A model generated the notes under the pieces. The model made no database searches. It worked only from the letters and a program-made list of their open reading frames with translations, and was not told where the DNA came from. A program made the position numbers and the translations under genes. Source: an uncultured Oscillospiraceae bacterium (lineage in GTDB: Bacteria > Bacillota > Clostridia > Oscillospirales > Oscillospiraceae). Taken from it: 22,715 nt of DNA. Of the stretch, positions 1 through 6,304 are shown piece after piece. The stretch lies in assembly GCA_910577415.1 (NCBI GenBank), contig CAJTLK010000023.1:1-22715 (forward strand), written 5' to 3'. How positions within the stretch are numbered: the stretch's first letter is position 1; every line of letters starts with the position of its first letter.

Positions 1-1793
1 TGGTGACGGTGGAAATACAAAACGGCGGCATGAGCCTCATCCGTGTCACCGACGACGGCTGCGGCATTGCCCCGGATGAGCTTGCCACCGCCTTCCTCCG
101 CCACGCCACATCCAAGATACGCACCGAGTACGACCTGGAGGCCATCGGTACCCTGGGCTTCCGGGGGGAGGCCCTGGCCGCCATCGCCGCCGTAGCCAGG
201 GTGCAGGTGCTTACCCGCCGGGGGGAGGATACCCTGGGCGCCACCCTGTTCATTGAAGGGGGCGAGGTATTGAGCCAGGAGGAGGTGGGCTGCCCCCAGG
301 GCACCACCATGCTCATCCGCGACCTCTTTTTTAATACTCCCGCCCGGCTGAAGTTTATGAAAAAGGACGCCGCCGAGGGGGCGGCCTGTTTTGCCGCGGT
401 GCAGCGGCAGGCCATGGCCCACCCAGAGGTCTCCTTTAAGTTTATCCGGGACGGCAAGCAAGAACTGCTCACCCCTGGCGACGGGCAGCGTCGCTCGGCC
501 ATGTACGCCGTGCTTGGCCGGGACCTGGCCCTGGGCTTTGCCCCGGTGACGGCCACCGGCGACGATATCGGCGTCTCTGGCTTTGTCTCCCTGCCCACCT
601 GCTGCCGGGGAAATCGAAGCTATCAGTTTTTCTTTGTCAATGGCCGCTATGTGAAAAGCGCGTCTATGACCGCCGCCCTGGAGCAGGCTTACGCCAACCA
701 GAAGATGGTGGGTAGGTTCCCCGGTTGCGTGCTCCACCTCCAGGTGAAGCTCAACGCGGTGGATGTGAATGTCCACCCCACCAAGCAAGAGGTCAAATTC
801 GGCCAGGAGAGGGCGGTATTTTCTGCCGTCTACTATGCCGTGCTCTCCGCTCTGGGGGGAGACAAGTCCCGGCCCCAGGTGACGGCGGAGGCGGTGAAGG
901 CCACGGTGGAGCCGCCCCGGCAGACCACCCTGCCCCTCCACGATTTTACCACCCCCCGCCGTGCCGTTTCTCCCTCTCCGCCCCCGGCTCCGCGACCTGT
1001 GGAAAGACCTGTGGAAAGGGAGACGGCCCCACCCTCCCGGACCGTTGTACCGGCTCCGATGCGGGAGACAGCTCCAGCCTCTCCCGTACCGCCGGTCTCC
1101 GCTGTCCCCGCCCCGGAGCCGGTCCCGTCTTTAAGTCGGGAGGTCCCTCCCGCTGCTGTTTCCGTTCCGGCGAAGGCGGCGGCCTATCCCAAGCCGACTT
1201 CTTCCACTCTCTCCGAGACGGAGGAGGTCCCCTGGCGTATCATGGGGGAGCTGTTTCGCACCTATGTCATTGTGGAGCAGGGGGACAAGGCCCTTCTCAT
1301 CGACAAGCACGCCGCCCATGAGCGGATGAACTTTGATCGGATGCGCTCGGTGGACTATGTCCCCATGTCCCAGCAGCTTTTGACCCCTGTGATCTTTACC
1401 CCTGCCCCGGAGGAATGTGCCGTTCTGTTGGAAAATCTGGAGGCCCTGGATAAGGTGGGTTTTGAGGTGGAGGATTTTGGCGGCGGCGCCCTGGCGGTGC
1501 GGAGTATTCCCGACTACCTGGACGTGGGGGAGGTCCCCAGCGCTCTGGGGGAGGTCGCGGGAAAACTCTCCCTCACCGGGACCACCGGCGAGCGGGAGCG
1601 TCAGGACGAAATTTTCCACACCATGGCCTGTAAGGCCGCGATCAAAGGCGGATGGAAGAACGCACCGGAGGAGCTGGAACGGGTGGTGAAGGCGGTAATG
1701 GCGGATGAGGTAAGGTACTGTCCCCATGGCCGCCCGGTATGTATTGAACTGACAAAAACCGAACTGGAAAAACAATTTAAGCGCCGGACCTGA
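1..1793 (+). CDS. mutL: DNA mismatch repair protein MutL (5' truncated by window)
   Basis: MutL is the ATPase and nicking endonuclease that links MutS mismatch recognition to strand removal. The gene enters the window already open (first full codon at base 3), so the first 50-60 codons, with the first GHKL motif, lie outside. The N-terminal ATPase domain shows DDGCGI (nt 51-68) and GFRGEAL (nt 156-176). A Pro-rich linker covers about nt 900-1200. The C-terminal domain has the endonuclease metal site as DKHAAHERMNFD (from nt 1302), a conservative form of DQHAxxExxxxE with Q to K and final E to D, then ACKAAIKGG and CPHGRP (nt 1719-1736). Retention of these motifs, seen in nicking MutL of Firmicutes, argues for an active nuclease. 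hfq follows 71 nt later. The miaA gene often found between the two is absent. Identity is very secure. Confidence 0.97.
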   Translation, partial: VTVEIQNGGMSLIRVTDDGCGIAPDELATAFLRHATSKIRTEYDLEAIGTLGFRGEALAAIAAVARVQVLTRRGEDTLGATLFIEGGEVLSQEEVGCPQGTTMLIRDLFFNTPARLKFMKKDAAEGAACFAAVQRQAMAHPEVSFKFIRDGKQELLTPGDGQRRSAMYAVLGRDLALGFAPVTATGDDIGVSGFVSLPTCCRGNRSYQFFFVNGRYVKSASMTAALEQAYANQKMVGRFPGCVLHLQVKLNAVDVNVHPTKQEVKFGQERAVFSAVYYAVLSALGGDKSRPQVTAEAVKATVEPPRQTTLPLHDFTTPRRAVSPSPPPAPRPVERPVERETAPPSRTVVPAPMRETAPASPVPPVSAVPAPEPVPSLSREVPPAAVSVPAKAAAYPKPTSSTLSETEEVPWRIMGELFRTYVIVEQGDKALLIDKHAAHERMNFDRMRSVDYVPMSQQLLTPVIFTPAPEECAVLLENLEALDKVGFEVEDFGGGALAVRSIPDYLDVGEVPSALGEVAGKLSLTGTTGERERQDEIFHTMACKAAIKGGWKNAPEELERVVKAVMADEVRYCPHGRPVCIELTKTELEKQFKRRT

Positions 1794-1864
1794 CACGTTT
1801 CGACGCTTTTCCCGTTGAGAACTGGTATATATTGGAAACATCTTATAGAGAAAGGATGTTTCCC

Positions 1865-2104
1865 ATGCAAAAGACCACCGACCTGCAAGACCTGTTCCTT
1901 GCCCGTGCCCGCAACGCCCAGGAGAGCGTCACCATGTTTTTGATGAACGGATTTCAGATGCGGGGCAAGATCACCGGCTTTGATTCCTTTGTGGTGGTGC
2001 TTGATACCGATGGCAAGCAGCAGGTCATTTACAAGCATGCCATCTCTACCGTAGTACCCACCCACGTTATTGACCTTACTCCCGATAGTTACAGCAGTAC
2101 ATAA
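1865..2104 (+). CDS. hfq: RNA chaperone Hfq
   Basis: Small Sm-like protein of 79 residues, the usual size for Firmicute Hfq, which forms a hexameric ring that binds U-rich small RNAs and A-rich mRNA tracts. The Sm1 region is recognisable (LQDLFLARARNAQ, then VTMFLMNGFQMRGKITGFD) and Sm2 is represented by YKHAIST followed by VVP. Three in-frame ATGs exist (1832, 1856, 1865). I chose 1865 because AAAGGA at 1851-1856 sits about 8 nt upstream, whereas the 1856 ATG overlaps that site. The protein ends in a short Ser-rich tail. It follows mutL in the same direction and could be cotranscribed with it. An extended -10-like TGGTATAT at 1824-1831 might add a local promoter, but I see no convincing -35. 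Confidence 0.95.
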   Translation: MQKTTDLQDLFLARARNAQESVTMFLMNGFQMRGKITGFDSFVVVLDTDGKQQVIYKHAISTVVPTHVIDLTPDSYSST

Positions 2105-2153
2105 CCGTCCCTGGGGGACAAGCCCCCGGTCTCCAAAGAAAGAGAGAGTGTTC

Positions 2154-3389
2154 ATGAAGCAAGGCGCATCCATCAACCGTATCGTTATGTTCCTCTTTTT
2201 CGCGGCCATCGTGCTCTACCTGGGCGGGGCCACATGGAAGGGGCTGCGGGACCCCTACCCTACCATGCCGGTCTACGAGTATGCCGTGGAGGACACGGTG
2301 GAGGCCACCGGCTACCTGGTCCGCCGGGAGAAGGTGCTTACCGGCTCCTTTGGTATCGTCCGCCTGATCCCCGGCGAGGGAGAGAAGGTCCATGCCGGAG
2401 CCACGGTGGCCCTGCTCTATGCCGACCAGCTCTCCCTGGAGCGCTCCGATAGGCTAAAGGTCCTGGAAAACGAGGTCGAGCAGCTCACCGTTGCCATTGA
2501 GACCGCGGGCAAGGGCGATCCCAATGACCATTCGGGAGAGAATGTGCTCAACTCTATGATCTCTCTGCGCTCAGCGGTGGAAAAGGGGGACCTGACCCGT
2601 TTGGAGAGCCAGTCCACCGCCTTCAAAAGCGCCGTCTACCAGCAGGCCCAGCGTTACGGAGAGGCCGCCGACCTCTCCGCCGCTGTAGCCTCTACACAAA
2701 GCGAGATCGAGACCCTCCGCGCCCAGACCGCCCAAAATGTAGGCCGGGTGGAGGCTGACCGCAGCGGTATTTTTTCCGGCCAGGTGGATGGCTATGAAAA
2801 CCTCCTTTCCCCAGACAACATGGAGCTGCTGACGCCCTCCATCCTCCGGGCCTTGGACGACAACGCCCAAGCGGTGGACGCCACGGCCCTGGGCAAGCTC
2901 ATCACCGATTCCACCTGGTACTTTGTCTGCCCCATGACGGTGTCCGACGCCCAACGGTGCACGGTGGGGATGAAGGTGCCTGTCCGTTTTTCCAGGGACT
3001 GGTCGGGGGAGGTCAATATGACGGTGGAGCGCATTGGTGTGGAGGAGAACGGTCAGGTGCCGGTGATCCTCTCCTCCAACCGCAATCTCTCCGATACTAC
3101 CCTTCTCCGCCGCCAGACGGTGGAGCTGATCTTTGCCCAGCGCCCCGGCCTTCGTGTGCCCACCGCCGCGGTGAGGATGGAGGACGGGCAGAGTGTGGTC
3201 TATGTCCAGGTTGGCGTGACCGCGGAAAAAAAGCCGGTGACCATCCTGGCCCAGAAGGACGATTACACCCTGGTGGAGCCTGTCATAGCCGACGACGCTT
3301 CGGAAAAGCAGCGGAAGAAGGTCCTACGCTCCGGCGACGCCGTCATCGTCGCCGGGGAGAAGATCTGGGACGGCATGGTGCTGGAGTAA
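2154..3389 (+). CDS. HlyD-like membrane-anchored adaptor protein
   Basis: A 411-residue protein with one N-terminal membrane anchor (about residues 10-28, IVMFLFFAAIVLYLGGATW) and a large extracytoplasmic part. A biotinyl/lipoyl-like half domain (GIVRLIPGEGEKVHAGATV, about 67-85) is followed by a helical segment (about 95-215) and a beta-rich C-terminal region. This is the layout of HlyD/RND-type adaptor subunits, which normally bridge a membrane transporter to the outside. I started at ATG 2154 because the anchor begins directly after it and purine-rich AAAGAGAGAG lies just upstream; GTG at 2148 is possible. No transporter gene is nearby, and the gene sits between hfq and ylmE-sepF-divIVA, so a role in envelope or division is possible but unproven. 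The exact partner is unknown. Confidence 0.8.
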   Translation: MKQGASINRIVMFLFFAAIVLYLGGATWKGLRDPYPTMPVYEYAVEDTVEATGYLVRREKVLTGSFGIVRLIPGEGEKVHAGATVALLYADQLSLERSDRLKVLENEVEQLTVAIETAGKGDPNDHSGENVLNSMISLRSAVEKGDLTRLESQSTAFKSAVYQQAQRYGEAADLSAAVASTQSEIETLRAQTAQNVGRVEADRSGIFSGQVDGYENLLSPDNMELLTPSILRALDDNAQAVDATALGKLITDSTWYFVCPMTVSDAQRCTVGMKVPVRFSRDWSGEVNMTVERIGVEENGQVPVILSSNRNLSDTTLLRRQTVELIFAQRPGLRVPTAAVRMEDGQSVVYVQVGVTAEKKPVTILAQKDDYTLVEPVIADDASEKQRKKVLRSGDAVIVAGEKIWDGMVLE

Positions 3390-3412
3390 GAGAGAAAAGA
3401 GGTGGACAAGCC

Positions 3413-4102
3413 ATGTCCTTGGAAGAGAATATCCGCAAAGTTCGGGAGAATATCGACCAGGCCGCCCGTGAGGCGGGAAGGGACCCTTCCGAGATAACCC
3501 TGGTAGCCGCCACCAAGACCCAGTCCGACGGGACCATCCGCGCCGCCATTGCCGCGGGGATCACGGTGTGCGGAGAAAACAGGGTCCAGGAGATGACCGC
3601 CCACTTGGACGCCGACGCTTACGCCGGAGCGGAGCTTCATTTCATCGGCCATTTGCAGACCAACAAGGTCCGCCAGGTGGTGGGCAGAGTGGACGTCATC
3701 GAGTCGGTGGATTCGCCCCGCCTGCTCCAGGCCATCGAGAAGGAGGCCGCTAAGCTGAACGTGGTCCAGGACATCCTCATTGAGGTAAATATCGGTGGCG
3801 AGGAGAGCAAATCCGGGGTGGCGCCGGAAGATGTGGAGGGGCTGGCGAAGCTGGCCTGTACCCTGCCCCACATCCGCCTTCGGGGACTGATGGCCATACC
3901 ACCTGTTGTGTCTGAAAAAGGAAATCGAGGATTTTTTCACAAAATGTGTGAAATTTATGTTGACATAAAACAGAAAATGGACGATAATGTATGTGAGATT
4001 GACTGCCTTTCCATGGGGATGAGCGGCGACTATGCCGACGCCGTCCGGGAGGGAGCCACCCACGTGCGGGTGGGCACCGCCCTGTTTGGCCCCCGGGGCT
4101 GA
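3413..4102 (+). CDS. ylmE: YggS/YlmE-type pyridoxal phosphate homeostasis protein
   Basis: A 229-residue PLP-binding protein of the YggS/PROSC family (alanine-racemase-like barrel), which buffers the cofactor pool and is not known to catalyse a reaction. Family marks: LVAATKTQ with the PLP lysine (about residues 26-33), GENRVQE, FIGHLQTNK, and the C-terminal phosphate-binding SMGMSGDYADAV and HVRVGTALFG. The start at 3413 has AGAGGTGG upstream, and the gene lies 23 nt after the HlyD-like gene. It directly precedes sepF and divIVA, the classic ylmE-sepF division neighbourhood of Firmicutes. Bases of about 3898-4006 are unusually AT-rich for this GC-rich region although the encoded protein still fits the family. 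That stretch contains a promoter and an inverted repeat listed separately. Confidence 0.95.
   Translation: MSLEENIRKVRENIDQAAREAGRDPSEITLVAATKTQSDGTIRAAIAAGITVCGENRVQEMTAHLDADAYAGAELHFIGHLQTNKVRQVVGRVDVIESVDSPRLLQAIEKEAAKLNVVQDILIEVNIGGEESKSGVAPEDVEGLAKLACTLPHIRLRGLMAIPPVVSEKGNRGFFHKMCEIYVDIKQKMDDNVCEIDCLSMGMSGDYADAVREGATHVRVGTALFGPRG
3935..3953 (+). promoter_or_regulatory. Operator-like inverted repeat inside ylmE
   Basis: TTTCACA at 3935-3941 and TGTGAAA at 3947-3953 are perfect 7-nt inverted arms around a 5-nt centre. The repeat ends six bases before the -35 box of the internal promoter at 3960, where a DNA-binding regulator would be expected to sit. It lies in coding sequence, so the symmetry could be chance. 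The regulator is unknown. Confidence 0.4.
3960..3988 (+). promoter_or_regulatory. Internal promoter for sepF-divIVA
   Basis: TTGACA (3960-3965), a 17-nt spacer and GATAAT (3983-3988) form a near-consensus sigma-A promoter within the 3' end of ylmE. Transcription would begin near 3995 and leave a leader of about 130 nt before sepF. The box sits in the only clearly AT-rich stretch of the gene, as if codon choice had been shaped to hold it. Confidence 0.6.
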
Positions 4103-4126
4103 TAACATTCTGAGGAGGAACTAACA

Positions 4127-4603
4127 ATGGGATTGATCGACGAGCTGAAGCGTATTGCCCGCCCCTATGAGGACGAGGAGGACGATTTTGAGGATTTTGA
4201 CGCCATGGGTACCGGGCGCATCGAGCGCGGCTCCTTCCGGGAGAAGACCGTGGCCCGGGAGGTAACTCCCTTTGAGAGCGTCCCCTCCGAGCGGCGGAGC
4301 AACAAGGTGGTGAACATCCACACCACCACCCAGCTTCAGGTGGTGTTGGTGAAGCCTGACCGTTTTGAGAACGCCGCCGAGATCGCCGATCACCTTCGGG
4401 AAAAGCGCACCGTGGTACTTAACCTGGAGCAGACCAGCAAGGAGGTCTCCCGCCGGGTGCTGGACTTCCTCTCCGGCGCCGCCTACGCCCAGGAGGGCAA
4501 GGTGAAGAAGGTGGCCGTGGCTACTTACATCATCACTCCCTATAATGTGGATATTCTGGGCGACCTCATCGACGAGTTGGAGAACAACGGATTGTATTTT
4601 TAA
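4127..4603 (+). CDS. sepF: Cell division protein SepF
   Basis: A 158-residue cytoplasmic division protein. SepF binds the membrane through an N-terminal amphipathic helix and tethers and bundles FtsZ filaments at the septum. Visible here are the helix (MGLIDELKRIARPY), an acidic linker (EDEEDDFEDFD), and the SepF core from about residue 55 to the end, with VVLVKPDRFENAAEIADHL, VVLNLEQ and RRVLDFLSGAAYA, then a final strand ending NNGLYF. AGGAGG lies just upstream of the ATG. The gene is 24 nt after ylmE and 22 nt before divIVA. It can be read both from upstream and from the promoter embedded in ylmE. Length and order match the family. Confidence 0.96.
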   Translation: MGLIDELKRIARPYEDEEDDFEDFDAMGTGRIERGSFREKTVAREVTPFESVPSERRSNKVVNIHTTTQLQVVLVKPDRFENAAEIADHLREKRTVVLNLEQTSKEVSRRVLDFLSGAAYAQEGKVKKVAVATYIITPYNVDILGDLIDELENNGLYF

Positions 4604-4625
4604 GAAAGAAAGGGTGGGATAGACC

Positions 4626-5420
4626 ATGCTGACCCCTCAGGAAGTTGCGGAGCACTCCTTTGCCAAAGCCTCTTTTGGCGGCTATAACATGACCATGGTG
4701 GATGAGTTCCTGGATCAGGTCACTAACGACTATACCGCCCTGTTCAAGGAAAACGCCACTCTGAAGGCCAAGATGAAGGTCCTGGCCGACAAGGTGGAGG
4801 AATACCGCTCCACCGAGGAGGCCATGCGGAAGACCCTCCTTACCGCCCAGCAGATGGCCGACCAGATGGTGGTGGACGCCGAGGCGGAGAAGGCCACTAT
4901 CGTCTCTGAGGCCCAGAAGGCCGCCGAGGGCCAGCTTGCCTCCATCCGCCGGGAGGTGGAGAGCGAGGAGCTGCGCCTCACCGCCGCCCAGAACGCCACC
5001 GCCGCGTACATCAGCAAGCTCAAGGAGCTTTATGAGCGGGAGATCGAGTACATCTCCAGCCTCTCCCGGCTCAGCGCCCCTCAAAAGCAGCCCGATATGG
5101 TGGCCCAGACCGCCGACGCCATTGGCTCCGCCGTGGAAAAGGCCGTGGAGGAGACGATCTCCGCCCCGGTAGAGGAGAAAAAGGAACCTCCTGTGGAGCC
5201 GCTGGAGGTCAACGCCCTCTACCAGGAGCTGAAACGGGGGGTCATCCACGGCGGGCGCGCTGGGGAAGCTGCCGAAGCTGAGGAGGCTGTCTCCTCCATC
5301 GACATCCCCGCCCCGGTCCATGCGGTTGGCTTGGCGGAGGACGAGGAAGAGGACGATGAGGCCACTACCCGCCGCATCGACTTTAAGAACCTGAAATTCG
5401 GCAAGGACTATCAGATCTGA
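4626..5420 (+). CDS. divIVA: Cell division / polarity protein DivIVA
   Basis: A 264-residue DivIVA/GpsB-family coiled-coil protein that recognises curved membrane at poles and septa and recruits other factors. The N-terminal lipid-binding region is clear (LTPQEVAEHSFAKASFGGYN, then MVDEFLDQV). A long coiled coil covers about residues 30-150, rich in Glu, Lys, Ala and Gln. A variable acidic tail (about 165-255) contains runs of Glu and Pro and ends NLKFGKDYQI. The tail is longer than in Bacillus DivIVA, as is common in Clostridia. It is the last gene of the division block and is followed at once by a strong hairpin terminator. Its normal neighbours ylmG and ylmH are missing here; ylmH lies beyond ileS. 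Confidence 0.94.
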   Translation: MLTPQEVAEHSFAKASFGGYNMTMVDEFLDQVTNDYTALFKENATLKAKMKVLADKVEEYRSTEEAMRKTLLTAQQMADQMVVDAEAEKATIVSEAQKAAEGQLASIRREVESEELRLTAAQNATAAYISKLKELYEREIEYISSLSRLSAPQKQPDMVAQTADAIGSAVEKAVEETISAPVEEKKEPPVEPLEVNALYQELKRGVIHGGRAGEAAEAEEAVSSIDIPAPVHAVGLAEDEEEDDEATTRRIDFKNLKFGKDYQI

Positions 5421-5423
5421 ACA

Positions 5424-5455
5424 AAAGGGCTGACCGAAGGGTCAGCCCTTTGCTT
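5424..5455 (+). terminator. Rho-independent terminator after divIVA
   Basis: Arms AAAGGGCTGACC (5424-5435) and GGTCAGCCCTTT (5440-5451) pair perfectly over 12 bp with a 4-nt loop, directly after the divIVA stop codon. The T-run is short but the stem is strong. Confidence 0.85.
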
Positions 5456-5515
5456 ATCATTGGGTGGAAATTCAAGCTTTACTTCTGCCAACCCGGTGGC
5501 GGTGGAAAAATAGCC

Positions 5516-5544
5516 TTGACATTTTCGGGGAAAATGGATAAACT
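5516..5544 (+). promoter_or_regulatory. Promoter of the T-box / ileS transcript
   Basis: TTGACA (5516-5521), a 17-nt spacer and TAAACT (5539-5544) precede the T-box leader. The predicted start is near 5551, so the leader is transcribed whole. Confidence 0.7.
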
Positions 5545-5550
5545 ACATTT

Positions 5551-5806
5551 CAAGATGAACACTGCGCAAACGCTGTGATGAGGACGAGTACCCCGTTTGA
5601 CCTGCCCAGAGAGCCGCCGTTTTGGTGAAAGGCGGAGAGGAAGGGCGGGGGAAGGATCACCTCGGAGCGACGGAGCTGAAGTAGAGTAAGCCCCGGCGGC
5701 TGGCCTCGTTATTGGCCTTGAGCGGCCCTGAAATTTCAGGGCAACGAGAGTGGTACCGCAGAGGAATAAAACGCCTTTGTCTCTTGATGAGACAAAGGCG
5801 TTTTTT
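5551..5806 (+). promoter_or_regulatory. T-box leader, isoleucine specific
   Basis: An untranslated leader that senses uncharged tRNA-Ile and switches between terminator and antiterminator. Stem I landmarks appear in order: GATGAGGACGAGTA (about 5576-5589), the CAGAGAGCCG bulge region, GGTGAAAGGCGG, then the specifier loop with ATC (Ile) at 5656-5658 followed by ACCTCGGAGC. The T-box sequence GAGTGGTACCGC, whose UGG pairs with the tRNA end, is at 5748-5759. A terminator hairpin follows. The specifier agrees with the downstream ileS gene, which supports both calls. Confidence 0.93.
5768..5806 (+). terminator. T-box regulated terminator
   Basis: Arms CGCCTTTGTCTC (5772-5783) and GAGACAAAGGCG (5789-5800) pair perfectly across a TTGAT loop and are followed by TTTTTT (5801-5806). 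Flanking AAAA and TTTT extend the stem. This is the default OFF structure of the riboswitch. Confidence 0.93.
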
Positions 5807-5962
5807 GTTGGAAGCGCGGAGCAAGGGGCTGTGAGGGCACTTGGACTGGAGCGAGGGCGAGCGGCGGGGCCGCAGGCCCCAAAGACCAGCCCGAGTCGTA
5901 GGGAAAGCGCCCGAACGACCAGACCTTTGCGAAGCGTGACAGCCTTATACAGGAGGGAAACT
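5807..5962 (+). other. GC-rich leader between T-box and the Dabb-like gene
   Basis: About 155 nt with no ORF that I trust. It holds a small stem (GGGGCC 5866-5871, GGCCCC 5875-5880) and short repeated GCGAG-type strings (for example GCGAGGGCGAGCGG). It could be a dispersed GC-rich repeat or an RNA-structure spacer. I see no promoter in it, and its function is unknown. Confidence 0.35.
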
Positions 5963-6247
5963 ATGCGCCACTATATCATCGCCAAATTTAGGCCCGGGGT
6001 GGATTGGCCCACCCTGGTGGAGCCGGTCCGGGCCATATTTGAAGAGACTCTGAGCATTGAAGGGATCACAGGAGTGCGGGTATATCCCTCCAACAGCAGT
6101 CGGGAAAACCGGCACCACCTGATGATCGAGCTGGAGCTGACGCCAGAGGCCCTGAAGCGCTACGATGTTTCCCAGCCGCACCTGCGCTGGAAGGAGACCT
6201 ACGGTCCTCTTTTGGAGAGCAAGACCATCTTTGACCGGGAGGACTGA
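5963..6247 (+). CDS. Small Dabb-like (stress-responsive alpha/beta barrel) protein
   Basis: A 94-residue protein starting at ATG 5963 with AGGAGGG (5951-5957) about five bases upstream. The pattern fits a dimeric alpha-beta barrel (Dabb-like) fold: a first strand MRHYIIAKFRPGV, a helix, a central strand around GITGVRVYPSN, an HHLMIELEL strand, then the characteristic HPxx-like segment YDVSQPHLRWKETYGPLLES and a final strand KTIFD. Family members are mostly of unknown function; some are enzymes. The gene lies between the isoleucine T-box and ileS, 57 nt before ileS, with no terminator between, so it should be induced together with ileS when isoleucine tRNA is uncharged. The fold is inferred from pattern only. 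Confidence 0.7.
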   Translation: MRHYIIAKFRPGVDWPTLVEPVRAIFEETLSIEGITGVRVYPSNSSRENRHHLMIELELTPEALKRYDVSQPHLRWKETYGPLLESKTIFDRED

Positions 6248-6304
6248 TCTTCCCGCCGTCCACACACGAAAGCATAAAAACATTTTTAATAAGGAGACAT
6301 TACC

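Noticed and set aside
3898..4006. AT-rich patch in ylmE as foreign DNA or a recombination tract
   Set aside because: The protein sequence across it matches the family, and the promoter and inverted repeat give a simpler explanation.
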